This document shows, piece after piece, positions 1-7,403 of a stretch of DNA of 10,700 nucleotides. Origin of the DNA: SAR86 cluster bacterium. Its GTDB lineage: Bacteria; Pseudomonadota; Gammaproteobacteria; SAR86; D2472. Within the stretch, counting starts at the first letter, position 1. The number at the start of each line of letters is the position of its first letter. The translations under genes and the position numbers were made by a program. Under the pieces are notes generated by a model. It did not search any database. It was not told the origin of the DNA and was given only the letters and a program-made list of their open reading frames with translations. The DNA lies in the NCBI GenBank assembly GCA_029248485.1, contig JAQWJG010000044.1, positions 1 to 10,700 of the forward strand, in the 5' to 3' direction.

Positions 1-56
1 AACATACCATGCATGAGTAGGGTAAATAGATTAAAATCGAGGATTGGCTAAAAGAA

Positions 57-131
57 TGGCTCCCTGACGTGGGATCGAACCACGGACCAATTGATTAACA
101 GTCAACTGCTCTACCGCTGAGCTATCAGGGA
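57..131 (-). tRNA. tRNA-Asn (anticodon GUU), CCA encoded
   Basis: Read on the minus strand, this folds into a complete cloverleaf. The 7-bp acceptor stem is TCCCTGA/TCAGGGA, the D arm is GCTC/GAGC with a 7-nt loop, and the anticodon arm is GTTGA-CTGTTAA-TCAAT with anticodon GTT. A 5-nt variable loop follows, then the T arm CGTGG-TTCGATC-CCACG. The discriminator base is G (position 60), as expected for Asn tRNAs, and the 3' CCA is encoded at 57-59. It decodes AAC/AAU codons. It is transcribed away from uvrB. Bases 1-56 beyond its 3' end show no gene or clear terminator. Confidence 0.97.
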
Positions 132-136
132 ACAAG

Positions 137-164
137 TTGAGAATTATAAATTAAAATTCATAAA
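137..164 (+). promoter_or_regulatory. candidate uvrB promoter
   Basis: TTGAGA (137-142) and CATAAA (159-164) are separated by 16 nt and lie just upstream of the uvrB ATG at 178. Transcription would start near 171, leaving a leader of about 7 nt. An alternative -10, TATAAA at 145-150, lacks a -35 partner because the tRNA gene occupies that position. No CTGT-N8-ACAG type LexA box is visible in the gap, so SOS control as in E. coli uvrB is not supported here. Confidence 0.35.
143..148 (-). promoter_or_regulatory. -10 element of the tRNA-Asn promoter
   Basis: The minus strand reads TATAAT here, a perfect sigma-70 -10 hexamer, with its downstream edge 11 nt before the tRNA 5' end at 131. This gives a leader of only about 5 nt. 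No good -35 hexamer is visible; TTTTAC with a 16-nt spacer is the best candidate. The site lies in the 46-bp gap shared with the divergent uvrB gene. Confidence 0.55.
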
Positions 165-177
165 GTAAAACAACATA

Positions 178-2187
178 ATGACAAAAAATTTAACCGTTAC
201 ATCTCCGTTTGAACCTGCAGGAAGTCAACCCAAAGCAATAGAAACCTTGGTTAATGGTTTAAATGATGGGTTATTACATCAAGTTTTACTTGGTGTAACT
301 GGTTCAGGCAAGACTTACACCATGGCTAAAATTATTGAATCAACCCAAAGGCCTGCAGTGGTTATGGCTCCTAATAAGACCTTAGCGGCTCAATTATATG
401 GAGAGCTGAAAGATTTCTTTCCTAAAAACTCCGTCGAATATTTTGTTTCTTATTATGATTACTATCAACCTGAAGCCTATGTGCCTACTTCAGATACTTA
501 CATCGCTAAAGATGCATCTGTAAATGAACATATTGAGCAAATGCGCCTTTCCGCAACCAAAGCGTTACTCGAACGGAATGATACGATTGTTGTTGCTACT
601 GTATCAGCGATATATGGCTTGGGTGCTCCTGAATCCTATCTGAATATGATTCTTCATTTAGATAGAGGTGAAACAATCGATCAGAGAACTATTTTACGTC
701 GCCTATCTTCAATGCAATATACCCGAAATGATATTGATTTTAGGCGCGCAACTTTTAGAGTTCGAGGTGATGTGATTGATATCTATCCCGCTGATTCAGA
801 GAGAGATGCTCTGAGAATTGAATTATTTGGAGATGAGGTAGAGCGTCTATTATGGATAGACCCATTAACTGGAGAAGTCATTAATGAGATCCCGAGAGCG
901 ACGATTTACCCAAAAACGCATTACGTGACTCCAAAAGAGACAGTCCTAGATTGCCTTAAAACCGTCCGAGAGGAGCTGAAAGAAAGAATTAAATTCTTAC
1001 AAGCAAATAATAAATTGGTTGAGGCGCAAAGATTGCAAGAGAGAACAACTTACGATTTAGAGATGATGCAAGAGCTTGGTTATTGTCAAGGCATCGAAAA
1101 TTATTCGCGCTATCTTTCAGGTCGAAATCCCGGTGAGCCACCTCCATGTCTTTTTGATTATTTGCCTAAAAATGCAATAGTCTTTATGGATGAGTCTCAC
1201 GTTTCAGTTCCTCAAATTGGAGGGATGTACAAGGGAGATCGATCGCGAAAAGAAACCCTAGTTGACTACGGATTTAGATTGCCATCTGCTTTAGATAACC
1301 GCCCACTAAGATTTGAAGAATGGGAGGATGTAACACCTCAAAAAATATATGTTTCTGCTACTCCTGGTAAGTATGAATTAGAGCATTGCGACAATATGGC
1401 AGAGTTATTGGTTAGACCAACTGGATTGATTGATCCAGAGATTGAAATTAGACCTGCAACCTCTCAAATTGATGATGTGATTGGTGAATGCAATGAAAGA
1501 GCCGCTTTAAAAGAAAGGGTCTTGATAACAACTTTAACTAAACGCATGGCCGAAGATTTGACAGACTATTTAGAAGAAAATGGAATTAGAACACGCTACA
1601 TGCATTCTGACGTAGATACAGTAGAGAGAACCGAAATTATTAGAGATTTAAGGCTTGGCCATTTCGATGTTTTGGTTGGAATTAATTTATTAAGGGAAGG
1701 TTTAGATATTCCAGAAGTTAGCTTGGTTGCAATCTTGGATGCTGACAAGGAAGGCTTTTTACGATCAGAGGTTACTCTTATTCAAACCGTTGGAAGGGCA
1801 GCAAGAAATATTCGTGGGAAAGCAATTCTGTATGCTGATAAGATCACAGGATCCATGCAGAGGGCCATGGATGAAATGTCAAGAAGAAGAGATATTCAAG
1901 TCAAATACAACAAAGAAAATGGCATCACCCCAACATCAATTGTTAAAGATATCAAAGATATTATGGAGGGAGCTCGAGTTACCAAGCAGGCAAAGAAAAC
2001 AAAACCTCAGCACTTTGAAAAAGAACTACCCTTTAAGATTAATAGCGAAACACCAGACAAGATCTCAACCTCAATTAACAAACTAGAGGAGCAGATGTAT
2101 ATTTATGCAAAAGAAACTGAGTATGAAAAAGCAGCGTTTTGCAGGGACCAAATTAAAAATCTTAAATGGCAGCTTCTTAATTCTTAA
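178..2187 (+). CDS. uvrB: UvrABC excinuclease subunit B (UvrB)
   Basis: DNA damage recognition and verification subunit of cytoplasmic nucleotide excision repair. It is loaded by UvrA, recruits UvrC for dual incision, and is displaced with the excised oligonucleotide by UvrD. The protein is 669 aa (E. coli UvrB is 673), so it is full length. Visible features are Walker A GVTGSGKT (39-46) and the damage-probing beta-hairpin region around [10 protein letters not shown] (92-101). The DESH Walker B (338-341) is followed by SATPG, then helicase motif [11 protein letters not shown] (536-544). A C-terminal UVR motif (about 631-667) contacts UvrC. The ATG fits the usual N-terminus, but no Shine-Dalgarno sequence precedes it (the upstream run is A-rich). 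It converges on mltF with 2 bp between stop codons. Identification is secure. Confidence 0.98.
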   Translation: MTKNLTVTSPFEPAGSQPKAIETLVNGLNDGLLHQVLLGVTGSGKTYTMAKIIESTQRPAVVMAPNKTLAAQLYGELKDFFPKNSVEYFVSYYDYYQPEAYVPTSDTYIAKDASVNEHIEQMRLSATKALLERNDTIVVATVSAIYGLGAPESYLNMILHLDRGETIDQRTILRRLSSMQYTRNDIDFRRATFRVRGDVIDIYPADSERDALRIELFGDEVERLLWIDPLTGEVINEIPRATIYPKTHYVTPKETVLDCLKTVREELKERIKFLQANNKLVEAQRLQERTTYDLEMMQELGYCQGIENYSRYLSGRNPGEPPPCLFDYLPKNAIVFMDESHVSVPQIGGMYKGDRSRKETLVDYGFRLPSALDNRPLRFEEWEDVTPQKIYVSATPGKYELEHCDNMAELLVRPTGLIDPEIEIRPATSQIDDVIGECNERAALKERVLITTLTKRMAEDLTDYLEENGIRTRYMHSDVDTVERTEIIRDLRLGHFDVLVGINLLREGLDIPEVSLVAILDADKEGFLRSEVTLIQTVGRAARNIRGKAILYADKITGSMQRAMDEMSRRRDIQVKYNKENGITPTSIVKDIKDIMEGARVTKQAKKTKPQHFEKELPFKINSETPDKISTSINKLEEQMYIYAKETEYEKAAFCRDQIKNLKWQLLNS

Positions 2188-2189
2188 TA

Positions 2190-2909
2190 CTAATTTTTTC
2201 CGCAATTTTGAGCTAATAAAAGATAATAATAATCTCTAACCCGTTCTACAAAATCAACAGTTTGTTGGCCTCTGGAATAATTCTCTGAATCCATTGAGGT
2301 CTTCAAATTAAGCAAATATTCTTCTAGATCCAACCAAGTCACTTCAACAGTTTTTTTATTTATGGCATCGATAGCATTCTTTACATTAGTTGTACCTAAA
2401 TTGTATGAAGCTAATATAAAAGCAATTTTATCGCCAGAGGACGTTCCAAAATTTGTGCTAGCTTCTAGATCTGAAAGGTATTGTGCGCCTCCATATATAC
2501 TTTGAATTGGATCCAGTCTATTTGTAACACCTACAGATGCTGCAGTGGGAAGGGTTAACATCATCATGCCTTTTACTTGCGTTGCAGAGCGCGCTTTTGG
2601 ATTCCATTGAGATTCTTGAAATGCAACAGCAGCAAGGAGTTCCCATTCAATATCGAATGTTTGCGCAGCCTCAATAAAATCGTCCTTGTATTTAAAAAAT
2701 CTTGATTTTTTTAATTCATCAAATTTCTTTTTCTCAAAATCACTTAGCCTAGAGAAAGAATATAATTTTTCGTTAATAAGATTGCAGTAAACCGATACCG
2801 GTGTACTTACAGGCTCTTTTTTGCAAGCATAGAGGCCAAACATTAGGACGAAAATAGATAAGTTTTTTGCAAGGAATTGCATTGTTTTTATTTTTTTAAT
2901 TTTAAACAT
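2190..2909 (-). CDS. mltF: short MltF-type membrane-bound lytic murein transglycosylase (lipoprotein)
   Basis: Predicted GH23 lytic transglycosylase that cleaves MurNAc-GlcNAc bonds in peptidoglycan with 1,6-anhydro product formation, at the periplasmic face of a membrane. The 239-aa protein has a lysine-rich n-region, a hydrophobic stretch and the lipobox-like LYAC with lipidated Cys29. Lys at +2 would suit outer-membrane sorting. The catalytic domain (about 75-235) has ESQW with catalytic Glu99, GMMML (114-118), SYN (168-170) and the MltF-like tail RGQQTVDFVERVRDYY. E. coli MltF is 518 aa and carries an N-terminal solute-binding-protein-like regulatory domain, absent here. The ATG at 2909 is the first possible start (an in-frame stop lies 12 nt upstream); AAGG directly abuts it, too close for a good ribosome site. 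Met10 is an alternative start. It is divergent from purL, as in E. coli. The family call is strong; orthology is supported by that context. Confidence 0.9.
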   Translation of the reverse strand: MFKIKKIKTMQFLAKNLSIFVLMFGLYACKKEPVSTPVSVYCNLINEKLYSFSRLSDFEKKKFDELKKSRFFKYKDDFIEAAQTFDIEWELLAAVAFQESQWNPKARSATQVKGMMMLTLPTAASVGVTNRLDPIQSIYGGAQYLSDLEASTNFGTSSGDKIAFILASYNLGTTNVKNAIDAINKKTVEVTWLDLEEYLLNLKTSMDSENYSRGQQTVDFVERVRDYYYLLLAQNCGKN

Positions 2910-2912
2910 CCT

Positions 2913-2918
2913 TATAAT
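2913..2918 (+). promoter_or_regulatory. -10 element of a candidate purL promoter
   Basis: A perfect TATAAT hexamer lies 30 nt upstream of the purL GTG, predicting a start near 2925 and a leader of about 24 nt. The -35 region is a T-rich run (around 2890-2895) without a good match. A second possible -10, TACAAT at 2926-2931, is weaker. No PurR-like operator (ACGCAAACGTTTGCGT type) is visible. Confidence 0.45.
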
Positions 2919-2926
2919 TAATCATT

Positions 2927-2955
2927 ACAATATTTTACTAGAGAGCTAGTGTCAA
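2927..2955 (-). promoter_or_regulatory. mltF promoter, overlapping the purL start
   Basis: On the minus strand a perfect -35 TTGACA (plus positions 2950-2955) is followed by a 17-nt spacer and the -10 TATTGT (2927-2932, 4 of 6 consensus). Transcription would start near 2920, about 10 nt before the mltF ATG. The -35 lies over the first codons of purL and the spacer covers its ribosome site, so polymerase bound here would occupy the purL start region. Confidence 0.6.
2937..2950. repeat. inverted repeat ACTAG-AGAG-CTAGT at the purL start / mltF promoter
   Basis: Perfect 5-bp arms at 2937-2941 and 2946-2950 flank a 4-nt centre. The centre and its neighbours form the purL ribosome site (GAGAG, 2941-2945), and the right arm includes the first two bases of the GTG start. 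The same repeat lies inside the spacer of the predicted mltF promoter. It could be a small RNA hairpin that masks purL initiation or a DNA-binding site; neither is shown. Confidence 0.4.
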
Positions 2956-5900
2956 AAAATCTTAACTTGCTACTTCAAGGTCCCTCTAGTTTCTCGCCGT
3001 CTAAAATTTCATCTCTCAGCGCTGATATCAAGCTTATTAATGATAATTCCTTTATTGAGCTGAATAGTTTTGAATTTTACTCAGTAGATGTCAGTCAAGA
3101 TTTTAATGATCATGCAAAGCTATTTGAATTATTGAGAGTAGATGAGGCTCTCAATTTGCCTGATTTTTTTATTGGTCCAAGATCTGGAACTCTTAGCCCA
3201 TGGGCGTCTAAGACAATTGAAATAATTACCAATGTTGGTATCGAGGGTGTCTTAAGTCTTGAAAAGTATTTTGGCTATTTTGTTAATGAAAATATTCATA
3301 TCCAGGATTTAGATTTGTCATGTTTATTTGATCGCATGACCCAAGAGGTTTTTATTACTGACAAGGATATTGTATCCCTTGGTACTACCCCAGAAAGAAA
3401 ACCTTTAATTCATATTGATATTTCTGTATCTGCTAGCGATGCTTTATTTAAAGCAAATCAGGATTTAGGTTTAGCATTATCTGAAGAAGAAATTGACTAC
3501 TTGGTAGATTTCTATTCATTGGCTGAACGTAATCCCACTGACGCCGAGCTTATGATGTTTGCCCAGGCCAACTCAGAGCATTGCAGACATAAAATATTCA
3601 ACGCTGCTTGGGTATTAGGTTCCCAAGCTCAAGAAGAATCTTTATTTGGTCTTATCAAGAAAACAAGCAAAGGTAATAAACCAGACTTGATTTCGGCCTA
3701 CAAGGATAATGCTGCTGTTATAGCAGGAGTTGAGGTAATGACACTCAACAGGAATTTAAAAAATAATTACAGCTTTTCCCCTGAAAAAATAAACTCTACT
3801 TTAAAAGTTGAAACTCATAATCATCCTACCGCTATTTCTCCATTTCCTGGAGCAGCCACTGGATCTGGAGGAGAGATAAGAGATGAGGGGGCCACAGGCT
3901 CTGGTGCAAAACCTAAAATGGGATTGGTTGGCTTTAATGTTTCCAATCTTAGATTAAAAGACTTTCCCCGTGCCTGGGAAGGGGCTCCATATAAGCCTTC
4001 CAGAATCGCCTCACCGCTCCAAATTATGACAGAAGGACCAATTGGTGCTGCTGCATTTAACAATGAATTTGGTCGACCAAGTACTGTCGGTTACTTTAGA
4101 GTCTTTGAGCAGCCCTTTGTCCATAATCAGGCATATGGATACCACAAACCGATTATGTTGGCTGGTGGTATTGGAGAGGTAAAAGATAGAAATAGCATTA
4201 AAAATCCTATCGAAGCTAATGATTTGGTGGTTGTTTTGGGCGGTCCTTCAATGCTCATAGGATTAGGTGGCGGGGCTGCTTCATCCATGTCATCTGGAGA
4301 AAGTGATGAAGATTTAGATTTTGCTTCTGTGCAAAGAGAAAATGCTGAAATGGAAAGAAGATGCCAAGAAGTCATCAATCAATGCGCATTTGAATCTCCT
4401 AACCTTATTGAATTTATTCATGATGTTGGGGCTGGTGGACTTTCAAATGCAATTCCAGAATTAGCTAAAGATTGCAATTTAGGTGTTGCCATAGACTTAA
4501 GCAAGATACCTGTTGCTGACTCTAACCTTTCCCCCATGGAAGTTTGGTCCAATGAGTCTCAAGAGCGATACGTTCTAGCAATTAAAAAATCTAACAAAGA
4601 TATATTTGAAAATATATGTCGACGTGAGAGATGCCCAGTTGCTTTTGTTGGGCAAACAACCTCATCTGATGCAGTAGAGGTTTATGACCCTGAAAGAGAT
4701 GAATATGCTGTGCAAGTACCTTTATCAATGTTATTTGGCGATTTACCTATTTCAAATATGGTGCTTGATAACCCAAAAATCTGCCAAGCAGCTGATTCGT
4801 ACAATTATGATTTAGATTTGCCTGAGTTAATTCAGAGAGTTCTTTCGCATCCTTCTGTAGCTTCAAAATCATTTTTAATAACTATTGGTGATAGAACTGT
4901 TGGTGGACTGGTTGCTCGAGATCAGTTGGTGGGCAGATATCAGGTGCCTACTTCTAATTATGCAATGTCTACTAAATCATTTTTGAGCAATGAAGGAGAT
5001 GCTTTGTCAATTGGAGAAAAACCAACTTTAGCAGTTAAAAACCCAGCAGCCTCTCTAAGAATGGCTTTGGCTGAAGCATTAATGAACTTAAGCTCTGTTC
5101 CGATCAAGAGCTTGGATCTGGTCAGGTTATCGGCAAATTGGATGGCTGCATGTGGAGATGAAGAAGATGACTATGCTTTACGTTTGGGGGTTGAGGCATT
5201 ATCAAAAATGAGTATTGAGCTCGGCGTGGCTATACCGGTTGGCAAAGACTCTTTATCTATGAGAACCAAGTGGAATGAAGGCGATGAAGAGTATGAGGTT
5301 AAGAGCCCCTTGTCTGGAGTTATTACTGCCATGGCTCCAGTTGAAGACGTTTCATTAGGAGTAACCACTGAATTCAAAGAGAGTGGTTCAAAAAATTTAT
5401 ACCATTTATTTTTAAATAACCAATGCAGGTTGGGCGGTTCAATCTTTGAGGAAGTTACCTCTTCAAGCATTCAAGAGGTTCCTGATATTGACGATGTTGA
5501 ATTGTTTAGTAACCTATTTCATTCAATTCAAGAGTTAATTGCGCGAGGTTGGATCGTTGCATTGCATGATGTTTCTGATGGAGGGATATTTACCACCATC
5601 ACAGAACTTTCTTTTACCAACAAGGTAGGGATAGAAATATTTATCCCAGATAAGTCTCAAAACAATAGCATGATTCAATATCTATTTGCCGAAGAAACAG
5701 GTGCTGTCATTCAGTTTCATAATGAATTTGAGATTGAGGCCCTTGAGTTTTTAAAACAAAAAAATATTCAATATCAAAAATGCGCCACTCAACGATCTGA
5801 TGCGCAGGTTGTAATTTCATCAAACCATAATATTGAATTTTCTCAGTTAGTCGTCAATTTAGAAAAAATCTGGAGTGAAACTTCCTACTCAATTAAATCT

Positions 5901-6803
5901 ATCAGAGATAACCCAGTTAGCGCAAAAGAAGAGCATGATTTAATTGAAAGGTTTGATGATCAGGGATTAGTGGCTAAAGATAATTTTCAATTTTCTGATA
6001 AATTGCCAGCATTTAAAAAGAATTTAATGCCCAAGGTAGCAATCTTCAGAGAGCAAGGAGTTAATGGTCAAAATGAAATGGCTGCTGCTTTCATGTTAGC
6101 TGGATTTGAGGCTGTAGATGTTCATATGCAAGATCTGCTTGATAATCCCAGCTTATTATTAGAATTTCAGGGTTTGGCAGCCTGCGGTGGCTTCTCTTAT
6201 GGTGATGTGCTTGGAGCTGGAGGAGGTTGGTCTTCAAGTATCAGCTACAACAATGCAGTTAGAGAATCATTTGAGCACTTTTTTAATCGAGCTGAAACCT
6301 TTACCTTTGGTGTGTGCAATGGTTGTCAAATGTTATCCAATTTAAAGGGCTTAATACCTGGTGCTGAAGATTGGCCTGAGTTTCTTTGGAATGAATCAGA
6401 TCAATTTGAAGCACGTTTATCTCAAGTTACTATTGCCAAATCTAAGTCAGTTTTATTGGATGGCATGGAAGGGTGGCAAATTCCAGTGGCTGTTGCACAT
6501 GGAGAGGGTCGAGCATCATTTAGAGAGGGAGCTTTAAAGAGCCTTTCGAAGCATAATCAGGTGGCCGTTCAATTTACCGATAACAGTGGGGGTGTGGCTT
6601 CTTCCTATCCATTGAACCCAAATGGATCCCCTGAGGGTATTACTGGACTTACATCTAGAGATGGAAGAGCAACCATCATGATGCCTCATCCAGAAAGAGT
6701 ATTTAGATCTCAGCAGTTATCTTGGAAGCCATCAGACTGGATGGAGTATTCTCCCTGGATGCAAATCTTTTTAAATGCCTATAAGTTTACCCAAGAAGCA
6801 TAA
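2949..6803 (+). CDS. purL: phosphoribosylformylglycinamidine (FGAM) synthase, large single-chain form
   Basis: Fourth step of purine synthesis: FGAR + glutamine + ATP give FGAM + glutamate + ADP + phosphate, in the cytoplasm. The protein is 1284 aa (E. coli 1295), the fused form typical of proteobacteria. Order: PurS-like N-terminal domain (about 1-165); linker with FAQANSEHCRHK (204-215); first AIRS-like half with ETHNHP (288-293) and GLGGGAASSM (438-447); second half with IPVGKDS (762-768); and a class I glutaminase domain from about 1028. The glutaminase has nucleophile Cys1123 in GVCNGCQ and His1247/Glu1249 in PHPER, completing the triad. Start is GTG: the N-terminus NLLLQGPSSFS aligns with the family start, and GAGAG lies only 3 nt upstream, so initiation may be inefficient. 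All catalytic motifs are intact. Confidence 0.98.
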   Translation: MSKNLNLLLQGPSSFSPSKISSLSADIKLINDNSFIELNSFEFYSVDVSQDFNDHAKLFELLRVDEALNLPDFFIGPRSGTLSPWASKTIEIITNVGIEGVLSLEKYFGYFVNENIHIQDLDLSCLFDRMTQEVFITDKDIVSLGTTPERKPLIHIDISVSASDALFKANQDLGLALSEEEIDYLVDFYSLAERNPTDAELMMFAQANSEHCRHKIFNAAWVLGSQAQEESLFGLIKKTSKGNKPDLISAYKDNAAVIAGVEVMTLNRNLKNNYSFSPEKINSTLKVETHNHPTAISPFPGAATGSGGEIRDEGATGSGAKPKMGLVGFNVSNLRLKDFPRAWEGAPYKPSRIASPLQIMTEGPIGAAAFNNEFGRPSTVGYFRVFEQPFVHNQAYGYHKPIMLAGGIGEVKDRNSIKNPIEANDLVVVLGGPSMLIGLGGGAASSMSSGESDEDLDFASVQRENAEMERRCQEVINQCAFESPNLIEFIHDVGAGGLSNAIPELAKDCNLGVAIDLSKIPVADSNLSPMEVWSNESQERYVLAIKKSNKDIFENICRRERCPVAFVGQTTSSDAVEVYDPERDEYAVQVPLSMLFGDLPISNMVLDNPKICQAADSYNYDLDLPELIQRVLSHPSVASKSFLITIGDRTVGGLVARDQLVGRYQVPTSNYAMSTKSFLSNEGDALSIGEKPTLAVKNPAASLRMALAEALMNLSSVPIKSLDLVRLSANWMAACGDEEDDYALRLGVEALSKMSIELGVAIPVGKDSLSMRTKWNEGDEEYEVKSPLSGVITAMAPVEDVSLGVTTEFKESGSKNLYHLFLNNQCRLGGSIFEEVTSSSIQEVPDIDDVELFSNLFHSIQELIARGWIVALHDVSDGGIFTTITELSFTNKVGIEIFIPDKSQNNSMIQYLFAEETGAVIQFHNEFEIEALEFLKQKNIQYQKCATQRSDAQVVISSNHNIEFSQLVVNLEKIWSETSYSIKSIRDNPVSAKEEHDLIERFDDQGLVAKDNFQFSDKLPAFKKNLMPKVAIFREQGVNGQNEMAAAFMLAGFEAVDVHMQDLLDNPSLLLEFQGLAACGGFSYGDVLGAGGGWSSSISYNNAVRESFEHFFNRAETFTFGVCNGCQMLSNLKGLIPGAEDWPEFLWNESDQFEARLSQVTIAKSKSVLLDGMEGWQIPVAVAHGEGRASFREGALKSLSKHNQVAVQFTDNSGGVASSYPLNPNGSPEGITGLTSRDGRATIMMPHPERVFRSQQLSWKPSDWMEYSPWMQIFLNAYKFTQEA

Positions 6804-6815
6804 ATTTTTTCTTGA

Positions 6816-7352
6816 CTACCAAAGCTTTAGGGCTTCCTCTCTAAAGGGGAAGCTCCCTGAATCCATATCATCAAAATAATATTTCAATGTCTTGGTGACT
6901 GTTGGAAATGCAATTTCATCCCAAGGAATTTCTTCTTGAGTAAACAGTTTTACTTCAGAACTTTCTGCAGTAGGGCCAAATTCTTCATCACCCAATTGAG
7001 CCAAATAAAAAAAGTGGACTTGACTGATATGAGTCAAACTAAATGCTGTATATGGGGCAATGATTTTTGGTGAAGCCTGAGTCTCTTCTTTCGTTTCTCT
7101 GAGCGCTCCCTCTTGAAGAGTTTCTGCATTCTCCATAAAACCAGCAGGCAATGTCCAGCGACCAAAGCGAGGCTCTATATTTCTTTTGCATAAAAGCACT
7201 TGCTCGTCTTTAATGCATATGGTCCCGACAATGAGATTAGGATTGGTGTAAAAAATTGAGTCACAAGCAGAGCAAATATACCGCTTTAAATTATCATCAG
7301 CTGGAACTTTAAAATCAATTTGATCGCTTCCGCATTTTGAACAATATCTCAA
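6816..7352 (-). CDS. Nudix hydrolase with N-terminal zinc ribbon
   Basis: The 178-aa protein has two CxxC pairs (Cys4/Cys7 and Cys27/Cys30) forming a small zinc ribbon of the Nudix_N_2 type, then a Nudix domain from about 40. The Nudix box runs from Gly71 to Ala93 (GFMENAE, then RETKEETQA), with metal-binding Glu86, Glu89 and Glu90 present. The usual Gly near the box end is Gln92. Relatives are annotated as ADP-ribose or NADH pyrophosphatase-like; exact substrate cannot be read from the sequence. It is shorter than E. coli NudC (257 aa), so I do not assign nudC. The start is TTG at 7352, strongly supported by AAAGGAG (7358-7364) with 5-nt spacing. It converges on purL (12-bp gap) and is divergent from a second Nudix gene. 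Confidence 0.93.
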   Translation of the reverse strand: MRYCSKCGSDQIDFKVPADDNLKRYICSACDSIFYTNPNLIVGTICIKDEQVLLCKRNIEPRFGRWTLPAGFMENAETLQEGALRETKEETQASPKIIAPYTAFSLTHISQVHFFYLAQLGDEEFGPTAESSEVKLFTQEEIPWDEIAFPTVTKTLKYYFDDMDSGSFPFREEALKLW

Positions 7353-7357
7353 AAGTG

Positions 7358-7364
7358 CTCCTTT
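7358..7364 (-). promoter_or_regulatory. strong Shine-Dalgarno fixing a TTG start
   Basis: The minus strand reads AAAGGAG here, 5 nt before TTG at 7350-7352. It is the best ribosome site in the window. It decides the start because no ATG lies nearby and the zinc-ribbon Cys4 follows at once. Confidence 0.8.
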
Positions 7365-7380
7365 CCTAGAGAATTAAATG

Positions 7381-7402
7381 GCGTAAGAAGTTAAACTTAC
7401 GC
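7381..7402. repeat. inverted repeat GCGTAAG-N8-CTTACGC before the CoA-diphosphatase gene
   Basis: Perfect 7-bp arms at 7381-7387 and 7396-7402 flank an 8-nt loop; an inner 11-bp palindrome AAGTTAAACTT (7388-7398) offers a slipped alternative pairing. The repeat ends one base before the ATG at 7404, in the 51-bp gap between two divergent Nudix genes. It is not followed by a T-run, so it is not a typical terminator. It may be an operator or a translation-start hairpin. Confidence 0.55.
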
Positions 7403-7403
7403 A

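Noticed and set aside
1..56. Sequence downstream of tRNA-Asn checked for a second tRNA, terminator or attachment-site repeat
   Set aside because: No cloverleaf, no hairpin with T-run, and no repeat of the tRNA 3' end is visible in the window.
71..93. Nudix box deviations (Gln or Ser in place of the usual Gly) in both Nudix proteins as a sign of inactivity
   Set aside because: Given as residue-level, not base, positions for the first protein: the Glu metal ligands are all present in both enzymes, and this Gly varies within their subfamilies.
1727..2086. A 119-codon plus-strand frame inside uvrB
   Set aside because: It overlaps the conserved motif VI and C-terminal region of uvrB in another frame and has no recognisable features.
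3821..5470. Antisense open frames inside purL (3821-4063, 4127-4378, 5171-5470)
   Set aside because: They lie opposite intact, motif-bearing purL codons, have no recognisable domain and no ribosome site; they are shadow frames.
6792..6814. Possible purL terminator: CAAGAA and TTCTTG arms around the stop codon
   Set aside because: Only a 6-bp AT-rich stem with an 11-nt loop and no T-run after it on the plus strand; too weak to call.
6824..6854. Inverted stretches CTTTAG/CTAAAG and GCTTCC/GGAAGC just past purL
   Set aside because: They lie in the coding end of the Nudix gene, compete with each other for pairing, and are not followed by a T-run; likely chance.
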